In this document: positions 9,093 to 17,784 of the stretch, piece after piece
Numbering within the stretch: the first letter of the stretch is position 1
Layout: each line of letters opens with the position of its first letter
Assembly: GCA_963804865.1 (NCBI GenBank)
Contig: CAWDSH010000001.1
Coordinates: 744,001-808,000, forward strand
Origin: CAVVEQ01 sp963804865
GTDB lineage: Bacteria; Chloroflexota; Anaerolineae; Anaerolineales; Anaerolineaceae
Direction of reading: 5' to 3'
DNA length: 64,000 nt
Made by a program: the position numbers and the translations under genes
The notes under the pieces: generated by a model
What the model saw: the letters and a program-made list of their open reading frames with translations, nothing else
Databases searched by the model: none
What the model was told of the DNA's origin: nothing

Positions 9093-9308
9093 ATGGAACG
9101 TGAAGTTGTTGTAAAAATCAGTAAACAGATATATCGTCAGTTTCCTGAGGTAAGCAAGAACAAGCCCGTCGTAAAACCACAGGGCGATAATTACCTGTTT
9201 GTTTTTAAAGGCAGTGCTGTAACTGCCAGTGGGCATAAGATTGATCGCAATGTCAGGGTCGTTGCGGATCGGACTGGCAGGATCATGAAAGTGACAACTT
9301 CCCGATAA
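9093..9308 (+). CDS. Small unrecognised basic protein
   Basis: A 71-aa soluble protein, rich in Lys/Val (EREVVVKISKQIYRQFPEV at the start, then KPQGDNYLFVFKG and RVVADRTGRIMKV). The alternating hydrophobic pattern suggests an all-beta fold. An AGAGG site is well placed before the ATG, and the gene starts 13 nt after ftsZ, so it is probably in the same transcript. I assign no function. Confidence 0.6.
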   Translation: MEREVVVKISKQIYRQFPEVSKNKPVVKPQGDNYLFVFKGSAVTASGHKIDRNVRVVADRTGRIMKVTTSR

Positions 9309-9321
9309 GAAATGGAAAACC

Positions 9322-9537
9322 ATGTTGGGCAATCTGCCAAAAAGAATCGAACTTGCCTTCTGGAATCTGGTCATACCACTTATGAGCAATCACCCGGGTT
9401 TTCAAAACTTTATCCGCCGTTTCTACGCCTATATTTCAGATAGGGAAACACATGGTTTGATCATCTTCCTGGGTGTGGCGTGTATATCAGGATTCCTTGG
9501 TGGAATGCTCCTCTTTTATCTGATCCATTTATTTTAA
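9322..9537 (+). CDS. Small single-span membrane protein
   Basis: A 71-aa protein with a basic N-terminal half and one C-terminal transmembrane helix (about residues 46-70, GLIIFLGVACISGFLGG). It starts 13 nt after the previous small gene and probably belongs to the ftsZ transcript. The ribosome site is weak. I do not recognise the family. Confidence 0.5.
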   Translation: MLGNLPKRIELAFWNLVIPLMSNHPGFQNFIRRFYAYISDRETHGLIIFLGVACISGFLGGMLLFYLIHLF

Positions 9538-9596
9538 TCGTAACGGTCGTATTCGCGGTAAGGTTGGAAAAAGCTTAGTTAGGAAATGATTGAAAA

Positions 9597-10304
9597 ATGA
9601 AAACTAAATCCATCATCATCGGCTTAATATTCTGTGCCTGCCTGGTACTCGGTTATCTGGTGGCAGCCAAGAGTGGCAACCTGGATTCGAGTGCTGAATC
9701 AAATAACAACGCGATTCCAAAGACGATATTCAATATTGCTCCACGTCAATCGAACAACTTGATCCTCCTTGTGGATGATCTCACAGCAGAGAAACCTCAG
9801 TTAACTACGATATGGATGGTATTCTTTTATCCGAAAAGCCAGCCATTTCTTATTCAGCTGCCTATCTATCCAACCACAAATAAAAAGACTAATGCTGCTT
9901 TGCAGAAAGAATTCATTGTCACTCCATTAAGTGGGGTCAATCAATCCTTTTGGGACAAGCTCGGAACTGATTTCCAGCTCACTTGGGATCATTACCTGAT
10001 CATTGATGAGACAAGCCTATCAATACTCACCCAGCAGCTCATTGGTGAAGAACCTCCTGCGCGTTTGCTCAAACCGGCTAACAAGCGCAAGATCACGAAT
10101 GTTCTGGCGGATACCACGGGTATCATGAAAAAAATCTGTGGGAAATTGGAAGCTGAAAAGGTGGATCCTGCCATGATGATCGAATGGAAGGATCTCGATG
10201 TTCATCTTTTGACAGACCTGCATACATCGAATATTGAAAAGAATTGGAATTGGATTCTAGGTAATCCCCTTTTAGATCCCTGTAACATAATATCTTATAA
10301 ATAG
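9597..10304 (+). CDS. Exported protein, weakly LCP-like
   Basis: A 235-aa protein with an N-terminal signal/anchor segment (IIIGLIFCACLVLGYLVAA). The following part (NLILLVDDLTAEKP, TTIWMVFFYP, FLIQLPIYP) has the spacing of the start of LytR-CpsA-Psr domains, where a similar stretch precedes the substrate-binding Arg residues. The usual Arg/Asp catalytic set is not evident, so this is either a divergent, inactive LCP protein or something else. It precedes the DUF362 lipoprotein gene by 27 nt. Confidence 0.4.
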   Translation: MKTKSIIIGLIFCACLVLGYLVAAKSGNLDSSAESNNNAIPKTIFNIAPRQSNNLILLVDDLTAEKPQLTTIWMVFFYPKSQPFLIQLPIYPTTNKKTNAALQKEFIVTPLSGVNQSFWDKLGTDFQLTWDHYLIIDETSLSILTQQLIGEEPPARLLKPANKRKITNVLADTTGIMKKICGKLEAEKVDPAMMIEWKDLDVHLLTDLHTSNIEKNWNWILGNPLLDPCNIISYK

Positions 10305-10331
10305 TTCGTTTTGTTGGTAATATTGTGGGAT

Positions 10332-11345
10332 ATGAAATCATATTCCCGCCGTCAATTAATTAAATACCTGTCAGCTGGGGCTGGTATCGCAACAGTTCAG
10401 CATCTTCTCTCAGCATGTAATCGCAACCTTCCCATTGGAGAAACGCCTGGTCCAGCAGGTATTGATACCCCAATCCCTGATATTGAATCACCCACCGGGC
10501 AGGTAGAAACCTCAGCTACCCCGGCCAGTTACCCGGATCTCGTAGTTGCAAGAAATGGTGAACCTGAGGACATGGTTCGAAGGGCAATTGCTGCCATCGG
10601 GGGGATGGGCAGGTTCGTTCCTGCAGGTTCCACAGTGGTGGTTAAGCCGAATGCTTGTGTTGCTTATCATTCATACGAATATGCTGCGACGACCAATCCG
10701 TGGGTCGTTGCTGCCCTCGTAAAAATGGCATATGAAGCCGGCGCAGGAACAGTAAAGGTTTTTGATTATCCATTCGGAGGTTCCTTTCAAAATGCGTTTT
10801 CGGTCAGTGGCATCGGTGAGCAAGTCCTGGCAGCCGGTGCAATTCTGGAACCGATGCAAACAATAAAATTCATTGAAACTGAGATCCCAGATGCGGTAAA
10901 TCTCAATAAAGCCCGGATTTACGAAGATGTCCTTACGGCAGATGTTTTGATCAATGTCCCCATTGCAAAAAACCACGGGTTGGCAAAGTTGACTCTTGGT
11001 ATGAAAAACCTGATGGGTACTGTCCTTGAGCGAGAACGCCTGCACCGGGATCTTGGGGAGTGTTTGACTGATCTGAATTCACGGGTTCGCTCCACGTTGA
11101 CGGTGATAGATGCAGTGCGGATACTGACTGCCAACGGACCCACTGGGGGTAACTTGGATGATGTCCGCCAGACAAATACGATCATTGCCAGCACCGATGT
11201 GGTAACCGCGGATAGTTACGCCGCCCAAACCCTATTCAATATTGCTCCTGAACAACTAGCGTATGTATCGGAAGCCACCATGAGGGGATTGGGACGAAGT
11301 GATCTCAATAATCTCAAAATTGAGGAGATCCAGGTCGGTGGCTAA
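10332..11345 (+). CDS. DUF362 domain lipoprotein, probably Tat-exported
   Basis: A 337-aa protein. The N-terminus has a twin-arginine-type signal (SRRQLIKYL) followed by a lipobox-like LLSAC, so it is likely a Tat-exported lipoprotein; a Pro/Thr-rich linker follows. The rest matches DUF362 (PF04015): VVKPNACV, LVKMAYEAGAGTVKVFD, VLINVPIAKNHGLAKLTLGMKN, and a final VTADSYAAQTLF. DUF362 proteins are usually linked to Fe-S and redox genes. Here the next gene, a NapH-like polyferredoxin, starts inside the last codons (GTG at 11338), indicating translational coupling. The ATG at 10332 is preferred over the TTG at 10311 because it sits next to the signal sequence. Confidence 0.75.
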   Translation: MKSYSRRQLIKYLSAGAGIATVQHLLSACNRNLPIGETPGPAGIDTPIPDIESPTGQVETSATPASYPDLVVARNGEPEDMVRRAIAAIGGMGRFVPAGSTVVVKPNACVAYHSYEYAATTNPWVVAALVKMAYEAGAGTVKVFDYPFGGSFQNAFSVSGIGEQVLAAGAILEPMQTIKFIETEIPDAVNLNKARIYEDVLTADVLINVPIAKNHGLAKLTLGMKNLMGTVLERERLHRDLGECLTDLNSRVRSTLTVIDAVRILTANGPTGGNLDDVRQTNTIIASTDVVTADSYAAQTLFNIAPEQLAYVSEATMRGLGRSDLNNLKIEEIQVGG

Positions 11346-12878
11346 GAAATCGGAAAAGAAGAATCCACAAAAAACCTGGCGAAAGTTAAGAGTTTTTATC
11401 CAGGTTTTTTCATTGCTGGTTTTCTTTTCCTTGGTGATCATCACACCCACAAAGAATTGTCCTCTTCACAGCTTCTAAATCTGCCCGTCAAACTGAGTCC
11501 GTTGGTGATGGGTTTGAATGCTCTTTCAAACCGCATCTTGATCCGGGGGATGGCTCTAGCCTTATTCATCTTGATTACTTCAATACTGGTTGGAAGGGCA
11601 TGGTGCGGGTGGATTTGCCCAATGGGCTCATTGATCGATTTTTTTTCCTGGAGACAAAGTAAAAAGAGACAGGTTGCTCCGGATCAGCGATGGCGAAAGA
11701 TTAAATTTCTCCTCTTGATGGTCATGATTGCTGCCGCAATCCTGGGAAATTTAACTCTGCTGATCTTCGATCCAATCACTATCTTTGTTAGATCCTTTTC
11801 CGCGGCAATTCTCCCAGGCCTGGATCAATTGTTATGGATTATTGAGACAACCCTTTATCGCATCCCATTCTTTAGAAGTCCTATTGCCGCATTGGATAAT
11901 CTGGTCCGTCCATCAATTTTTCCCATCCAACCCCAGGAATTCCAGGCTGCGGGATGGCTTTTTCTATTTTTCGCCTCAATTCTGGCACTTAATCTGATCG
12001 TAGAGCGATTCTGGTGCCGGTATATCTGCCCGCTGGGCGGATTATTGGGTTTGGTTGGCAAATTCAGTGTATTCAAACGGGAAGTCAAATCAAGCTGTAC
12101 CAAATGCAATCGCTGTGCAAACGTATGTCCAACAGGAACCATCGATCAAAACAGGGATTTTCGAAGTGATCCAGCAGAATGCACCTGGTGCATGGACTGC
12201 CTGGCAGTTTGTCCAAATAAATCCAATGTATTCGAATTCAAGGCAACGCCTGCAACCTGGGAAAAGTACGATCCAGAACGCAGGGAAGTCCTGGCTTCCC
12301 TGGCAATAGGTATAACGAGTGCCGCTGTCCTTCAAGTTGATCCCTCCTCCCCCTTAAGTTCGAATTTTCATTTGCGACCGCCAGGCGTGTCTCAAGAGAA
12401 ATTTCTTTCGCAATGTGTTCGCTGCGGTGAATGCATACGGGTTTGTCCGACAACAGCACTGCAGCCTTCCATCATTGAATCAGGATTAAAGGGATTCTGG
12501 TCACCTGTCCTTATCCCAAGAATGGGATATTGTGATTATTCCTGTAATGCCTGTGGACAGATTTGCCCGGTTGAAGCCATACCAGCTTTACCTTTATCTG
12601 AAAAACGCCTGCAAAAGGTGGGATCAGCCTATATTGATGAAGACCGCTGCCTTGCCTGGTCAGATGGAACTCCATGTATTGTGTGTGAAGAAATGTGTCC
12701 TTTGCCCCAAAAAGCGATCACGCTACATGAAAGTAAAGGCAGGCAATCATCAGCAGAAAACCAAGGGGTTCTATTGCCGGAAGTTAATCGTGAGCTATGT
12801 ATTGGCTGCGGGATTTGTGAATTTAAATGCCCGGTTATAGGTGAGGCTGCGATCCGCGTACATCTACCCCAGTTATAA
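11338..12878 (+). CDS. NapH-like membrane polyferredoxin (4Fe-4S), interrupted by one frameshift
   Basis: Reconstructed as one about 513-aa gene. The N-terminus is a 46-codon stretch starting at the GTG at 11338, overlapping the end of the DUF362 gene, with GAGGAG 10 nt upstream. It encodes a basic start, one TM helix and NCPLHSF, then hits TAA at 11476-11478. One missing base (probably T near 11474-11476) would join it to the frame continuing LNLPVKLSPLV. The rest has NapH motifs (GRAWCGWICPMG, RYICPLGG), further TM helices, and several CxxCxxCxxxC 4Fe-4S sites (CTKCNRCANVCP, CTWCMDCLAVCP, CVRCGECIRVCP, CIGCGICEFKCP). It is probably a membrane electron-transfer partner of the DUF362 protein. 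The frameshift may be a sequencing error. Confidence 0.8.
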
Positions 12879-12913
12879 ATAGAAGAACGCTTGGGATTAA
12901 ATTACCAGTTATA

Positions 12914-14164
12914 TCAATTTACTGTTTTTACTGTCTGGAATTTTGGCATCCAGAGTAACATAAGGATGGCTGCGAGAAGTGATAAACCTCCGCCGAAAAG
13001 GAAAGGAGCTGAAGGGCCAAATCCCGTCCAGCTGCCCAGCCCTTGCCAGAGGATACCGGCGATCAGTGAAGCAGGAAAATCCAGGACTCCCAGCACTGCA
13101 TTGTAAGTTCCATACGCAGTACCTCGTAGATTTTCAGGAACGAGATCTGCGACCATTGCTTTAGTCGTTCCAAATGCCAACCCATAGTAGAAACCATATA
13201 AAACATAAAGTGCAAAGATGTGCCAGGCAGTTTGTGCTCCCGCGAATCCCAGATAGATTGCGGCATATACAAACCAACCTCCAACGATCAATCTTCTTCG
13301 CCCAATCTTATCCGAAAGCATTCCTGCCGGGGTGGAGATTAAAGCATACACAAAGTTAAATACCACCAGCATGGACAGTATTCCGACTACGGTCATCCCG
13401 CGTTCCTGAGCGCGTAAAGTAAGAAAGGCATCCGAGGAATTGCCCAGGTCAAAGATGCTGACAATGATCATAAAAACCACGAATGGTTTCCCTAGAGAGC
13501 GAAATGCAAATTTGGGAAGATTCTGTTGCGCCTTTACTTTCACATCTCTGGCGCCAATTGCCAGGGTCAAAACTGCCAGAAAAGCCGGGATCAAACTGAT
13601 CAGTACAATGGTTCGAAAAGTATTTTCTGCCAAAACCTTGCTGTTCGATTGGCTCAACCAGATGACGCCTAAAGCGATCAAAAGCCCAAGCATCGCGCCT
13701 GCTGTATCCGCAGCCCGGCTGAAACCAAATGCCAATCCTCGTTTTTTAGGTTCGACCGAATCTGCAATCAAAGCATCCCTTGGTGCAGTCCGGATGCCTT
13801 TCCCGACTCGATCCGCCCATCGGACTCCAGCGATCAATCCCCAACTGTTCGCGATATAAAAGAATGGTTTTGAAAGAGCAGAAATTGCATACCCGGCAAC
13901 AGCGATCCATTTACGTCCTTTGAGCTTGTCCGAAAGCCAACCCGAAAAGAGTTTCAGCAAACTGGAAGTCGCTTCTGCAACCCCCTCAATGACCCCGATC
14001 ACTGCGGTCTTCACACCTAGAACATTTGCCAGGAAGAGCGGCAGAATATTTAACACCATTTCGCTGGACACATCCATGAAGAAGCTGGTGAAACTCACTG
14101 CCCACACATTCCGTGGCAGTTTTTTTATGGATTCCTTGGTATCTTTCTCAAGATTGCTCTTCAT
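12914..14164 (-). CDS. Major facilitator superfamily transporter
   Basis: A 416-aa protein with about 12 hydrophobic segments. It shows MFS loop motifs, GWLSDKLKGRKWI between helices 2 and 3 and GMLSDKIGRRRLIV in the second half. It also has RWADRVGKGIRTAPRDALIADS, typical of the subfamily annotated as MFS drug/anion transporters next to sugar-metabolism genes. The substrate is unknown. The start ATG overlaps the stop of the isomerase gene by 4 nt (ATGA), so the two are an operon. Confidence 0.8.
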   Translation of the reverse strand: MKSNLEKDTKESIKKLPRNVWAVSFTSFFMDVSSEMVLNILPLFLANVLGVKTAVIGVIEGVAEATSSLLKLFSGWLSDKLKGRKWIAVAGYAISALSKPFFYIANSWGLIAGVRWADRVGKGIRTAPRDALIADSVEPKKRGLAFGFSRAADTAGAMLGLLIALGVIWLSQSNSKVLAENTFRTIVLISLIPAFLAVLTLAIGARDVKVKAQQNLPKFAFRSLGKPFVVFMIIVSIFDLGNSSDAFLTLRAQERGMTVVGILSMLVVFNFVYALISTPAGMLSDKIGRRRLIVGGWFVYAAIYLGFAGAQTAWHIFALYVLYGFYYGLAFGTTKAMVADLVPENLRGTAYGTYNAVLGVLDFPASLIAGILWQGLGSWTGFGPSAPFLFGGGLSLLAAILMLLWMPKFQTVKTVN

Positions 14165-15235
14165 GGTTTCTTCAATGCCTTTGTCATTTCTGATTTGATC
14201 TGTTGAATTCCAGGGATGGGCGTTGGATCAACGCCATAAGCAGCAGATAAATAATAAGATACGAAGTCTCCAAATAGCAGCGCTGACCACATCTGCTCAA
14301 GTCGTGAATGACCTTCAGCCATGAAACTATCAGTGAAAAAACCTTCTGCCATGAGATGTTTGCGGGTGATCTCGGAGCGAATCGCATTTCGTGAATGATC
14401 ATAGTTTGACTCAAGAAAGATGGCTGCCATTTGATTGGGAAGGTACTCCGGAAATTCAATCCCTGTTGCCGTATTATGGTCCGCCTCTGGCAGCAATTCA
14501 TACTGCGCCCAGGCTTTCGCCAGTTCATTGATCTGTGTTTTCCACCGTCGAGCTACCGGTGCAAGAATTCCTGAACCAAAAATGACCGCGTTCCTGCCAA
14601 CCAGCTGCCCTGCCATGCGCTTTGCTGGATTCTTTACGACTGGAATTTCCCTTGCCAATACTTTGGCATTCGTTCTCAAGAGCTCAATGGTAGCCAGGAA
14701 TTCTTTTTCCGGATTGGAAATCAATCCCAATTTATAAAAGACAGCCAGCAGTAAACCAAAGGAATAACCGACCGCTGCCCTGGGTTGTCCGTCATGCACG
14801 AATCTTACAAGAGGGTAATTAAGTTTGATAGCTTTTTCAGCCAATTCCCCTCCCGTACTGATCGCAATTATCTGGCAGTCTTTTTTACGAGCCTCTTCGA
14901 AAGGTAGACAGAGTCTCCTCAGTATTTCCTGAATGGGATGAAGCTATCACCAGGGTTTCAGATCCCTCTGCCCAACCTGGAAGCTCATACTCGCGATTGA
15001 CAATCACCGGGATATGACAATCGGGTGCGATATAAGCAACCAGCAAATCACCCCCAATCGCAGATCCACCCATCCCGCATATGATGACGGATTTAAGCTT
15101 CTCAGGATGAATTTCCCTTTCATTGAAAAACCCTGGGTTCCGGGTTGATTCAAGTTGATTGGGCAATCCACTAATTTCATCATACATCCCTTGCGGATCT
15201 AATTCCTTCATTTTTATCAGGTCATCTAGATTCAT
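14161..15235 (-). CDS. Bifunctional phosphoglucose/phosphomannose isomerase (SIS domain), one frameshift
   Basis: Reconstructed as about 357 aa, the normal size of archaeal/Chloroflexi-type PGI/PMI. The N-terminal SIS domain has ICGMGGSAIGGDLL and SSHSGNTEETLSTF. The C-terminal part has GGELAEKAIKLNYP, NAVIFGSG and EFPEYLPNQMAAIFLES, matching the bact-PGI C-terminal domain. Between them the frame breaks at 14900-14902: removing one T from the minus-strand TTT restores TF-EEARKKDCQIIAIST. Both halves are otherwise intact. Interconverts glucose-6-P, fructose-6-P and mannose-6-P. Start at 15235, preceded by AGAGGA; the upstream in-frame ATG at 15256 lacks this site. Confidence 0.85.
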
Positions 15236-15376
15236 GGAATCCTCTTTAAGTTTCATTAAGAACCTTGATTTCCTATTCTACACTAATCACTCCGAGATTT
15301 CGAATGTGGACAATCTTCTTGTTGGTATTGAAGTTTTCATGTATTATTTTTACTAATACTAATTTGACTGAAGATC

Positions 15377-17308
15377 ATGATTGATTCTGATAAATCATTT
15401 TTGTTTGAAAACGACCACCTGGTTGAACTTGGGGACATAAAAACTGCGTTAATCGACGCTGATGATTTGATTAAATCAGCCAGGAACAAAAAACAAAAAA
15501 AGTTACTGATACATGCTCAAATCAATAAAGCTAGGATCCTGCTTCAGTTGGGCAACATTGAAGATGCATATCAACTTGCATCCGACTCCCTGACATTAAG
15601 TGATTCAACGCAGGAAGCTGTGGAAGCTTTCAATATTATGGGATATTGCGCATCAGAGATGAATGACCTGAAAGCTTCTGAGGATTTTTTCCAGAAAGCT
15701 GTCTCCTTATCCCGCGTGCTTGATTATCCTTATGGGCTGGGTTGGAGTTTGCATCATCTCGCGGCATATGTTTATTTTGTTCGAGGTCAATTTGACCTTG
15801 CCCTCTCAACCATGGATGAAGCAGGTTATTTTAAAAAGATCGCACAATGCAATCATTGGGGATCAGCATATCTGGAAGCATATATCAAAACGCAGCTTGG
15901 TGATCGAAGAAAAGCGCGTAAGGCGCTTGATGATTTTGTTGAAATGGTAAAACCTGCCACGCGCCTGGCTGGACTCTATTTCTTCCTCTGGGCGAAAATT
16001 AGCCTGGATGAGCAGGAGCTGGAAAAAGCTGATGAGTATTTACGATTGGCGCTTCGAATTGCGAACCAGACAGGTCATCCAGCGTTGAATATTTGGACTC
16101 GAATTGAAAAGAGCCGATATTACCGAATTTTGGGTCAGCCCTCGGTTGCTCTGCCATGGGCAGAAGATGCCCTCGGTTTTTCCAAACGGACGAACAATTA
16201 CTTTCAAATCGGATCCGCACTGATGGAGAAAGCACAGGTTGAATGGGAAATCGGGGATCTGAATACCGCCGAGAAGGATTTGCTGGATGCGAGAAATTAT
16301 TTTGAGAAAATAGATGCTTCCTACAACCATGCTTACACTACCTTTTTACTTTCAGCCCTTTATCAAAATCAACACAACTCTTCTGAAGAAAAAACGTATC
16401 TTGAAGCGGCAGAACAAATAATCAAAGGTGGATTTGAATCAATTCTTGAAAAGGAAAACCAGAAGGCATTCCCATTGATTGTGTTCCATATTCGAAATTC
16501 CTCTCCAAAAGTTCGCGAAGTTACTGAAGCAATTCTGGAAAAATTATCACATATCCCACCAACACCGCTACATATTTTGGGCTTTGGACAATTCAGGGTT
16601 TGGCAGGGTAAGCGCTTGATTCCCGATCATGCCTGGCAGCGCAGAAAAGCTGGCGAATTATTTCGCTATCTCTTATTACAAACAGATCATTCTGCCCCGC
16701 GGGAAATTCTGATCGAGACACTCTGGCCGGACATGCCACTCAATACCGCGACGGCAAATTTCCATCAGGCCACATCGACCTTAAGGCATATCTTTGAAGC
16801 CGATCTTCCCGAAAAATTTCCTTCACGGTATTTCACCATAGAAGGTGAGCGCGTTTTCTTGCATATCCCGGTGGGTTCCAGCGTTGATTTTGAGATTTTC
16901 GAGACCATGCTTCCCCCGGCAATATTGAACCGCAAAATTGATGAACTCAGCAATGTTTTAGCAGCCTATTCTGATGATCTATTCCCAATGGATCGTTATG
17001 CGGATTGGAGTACAGATAAACGGTCCAGGCTGGAGGAACTCTATATTAGTGGATTGATAAATTTAGGTGAACTTTTTTATCTTTATCAAGAGCACTTCAA
17101 GGCAGTGGATTGTTGTTTGAAAATTCTCAAACGCGATCCCTGGAATGAAGATGCGGTTTTACTAGCCATGAAAGCATATTCCAGCATGAACAATGCACCA
17201 CGGGCGTTGTCGCTTTACCTTGAGCTCGAAACCAGTCTTGCTGCGGATCTTGGGATCAAGCCACGTTCTGATTTAAGAAATCTGGTGGAAGAAATCAGAA
17301 AGAGATAA
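15377..17308 (+). CDS. TPR-BTAD transcriptional regulator (SARP-like, no NTPase domain)
   Basis: A 643-aa protein. Residues about 15-370 are helical TPR-type repeats (LIHAQINKARILLQLGN, FNIMGYCASEMNDLKASE). At about 395-480 is an OmpR/SARP-type winged helix (HILGFGQFRVWQGKRLIPD, WQRRKAGELFRYLLLQ, LIETLWPDMP). The C-terminal 130 residues form a bacterial transcriptional activation domain with the typical ending SLAADLGIKPRSDLRNL. The order is the reverse of Streptomyces SARPs but common in Chloroflexota MalT-like proteins. Unlike the regulator at 46686-49928, the N-terminal STAND ATPase is absent. Target unknown; it is divergent from the isomerase/MFS operon. Confidence 0.75.
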   Translation: MIDSDKSFLFENDHLVELGDIKTALIDADDLIKSARNKKQKKLLIHAQINKARILLQLGNIEDAYQLASDSLTLSDSTQEAVEAFNIMGYCASEMNDLKASEDFFQKAVSLSRVLDYPYGLGWSLHHLAAYVYFVRGQFDLALSTMDEAGYFKKIAQCNHWGSAYLEAYIKTQLGDRRKARKALDDFVEMVKPATRLAGLYFFLWAKISLDEQELEKADEYLRLALRIANQTGHPALNIWTRIEKSRYYRILGQPSVALPWAEDALGFSKRTNNYFQIGSALMEKAQVEWEIGDLNTAEKDLLDARNYFEKIDASYNHAYTTFLLSALYQNQHNSSEEKTYLEAAEQIIKGGFESILEKENQKAFPLIVFHIRNSSPKVREVTEAILEKLSHIPPTPLHILGFGQFRVWQGKRLIPDHAWQRRKAGELFRYLLLQTDHSAPREILIETLWPDMPLNTATANFHQATSTLRHIFEADLPEKFPSRYFTIEGERVFLHIPVGSSVDFEIFETMLPPAILNRKIDELSNVLAAYSDDLFPMDRYADWSTDKRSRLEELYISGLINLGELFYLYQEHFKAVDCCLKILKRDPWNEDAVLLAMKAYSSMNNAPRALSLYLELETSLAADLGIKPRSDLRNLVEEIRKR

Positions 17309-17330
17309 AATCACAATTAATTGATTACAT

Positions 17331-17368
17331 AAAAAGGCAAGGAGATTTTTCCTGGCCTTTTTCTTTTT
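17331..17368 (+). terminator. Intrinsic terminator of the TPR-BTAD gene
   Basis: AAAAAGGCAAGG (17331-17342) pairs with CCTGGCCTTTTT (17351-17362) with one mismatched region, followed by TCTTTTT. Confidence 0.75.
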
Positions 17369-17499
17369 AGTCAGTGCACCGAAATTGGGTTGGAACGTTT
17401 TTTGACTGTAAGTCTGGTGTCAGTAAATTGTTGTATCCTGTTATTGGATTTGATCAGACATTTTCATTCGAAAAGGGTTTCAGGGGATCCTTTCGAAAG

Positions 17500-17538
17500 G
17501 CCAAAGCTCCATTTTCAGCTGGAAAATGGAGTTTTGGC
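17500..17538. terminator. Long hairpin, likely bidirectional terminator
   Basis: A 17-bp stem with one mismatch, GCCAAAGCTCCATTTTC (17500-17516) against GAAAATGGAGTTTTGGC (17522-17538), is followed by TTTT on the plus strand. It lies between convergent genes. A second weaker inverted repeat (TTCGAAAAGG and CCTTTCGAA, about 17467-17497) sits next to it. Confidence 0.7.
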
Positions 17539-17553
17539 TTTTAATTCCCTTGA

Positions 17554-17742
17554 TCACTTATTACCAACAAGCGGTTTCATCAGTGTAATAAATTCTTCCC
17601 ATTCTTCTTTGAAAAAATGAATCGTGACATTATTTATATCGAGATGGAATGTGGTTTCACCATCCGGTTCATCCACTTTCCAGGCGAGAAAATTATCGGT
17701 TGCGCCAATCTCTTCTGTGTGCACATTGTTATTGTCAGTCAT
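17554..17742 (-). CDS. Small unrecognised acidic protein
   Basis: A 62-aa acidic soluble protein (MTDNNNVHTEEIGATDNF at the start; FHLDINNVTIHFFKEEWEEF near the end). AAAGGA lies 6 nt upstream of the ATG at 17742, which is preferred to the in-frame ATG at 17757. It follows the AI-2E transporter gene by 42 nt and is probably cotranscribed. No family recognised; the codon pattern and the ribosome site support coding. Confidence 0.55.
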   Translation of the reverse strand: MTDNNNVHTEEIGATDNFLAWKVDEPDGETTFHLDINNVTIHFFKEEWEEFITLMKPLVGNK

Positions 17743-17784
17743 GTGTATTCCTTTCATGAGTGATTTAATTACTACAAAAAGACA

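Noticed and set aside
11457..11480. Programmed -1 frameshift in the NapH-like gene
   Set aside because: No X-XXY-YYZ slippery heptamer and no downstream pseudoknot seen; many similar indels elsewhere in the window make sequence error more likely.
17390..17620. Possible 76-aa plus-strand reading frame
   Set aside because: It runs through the strong terminator hairpin at 17500-17538 and overlaps the better supported minus-strand small gene; composition is not protein-like.
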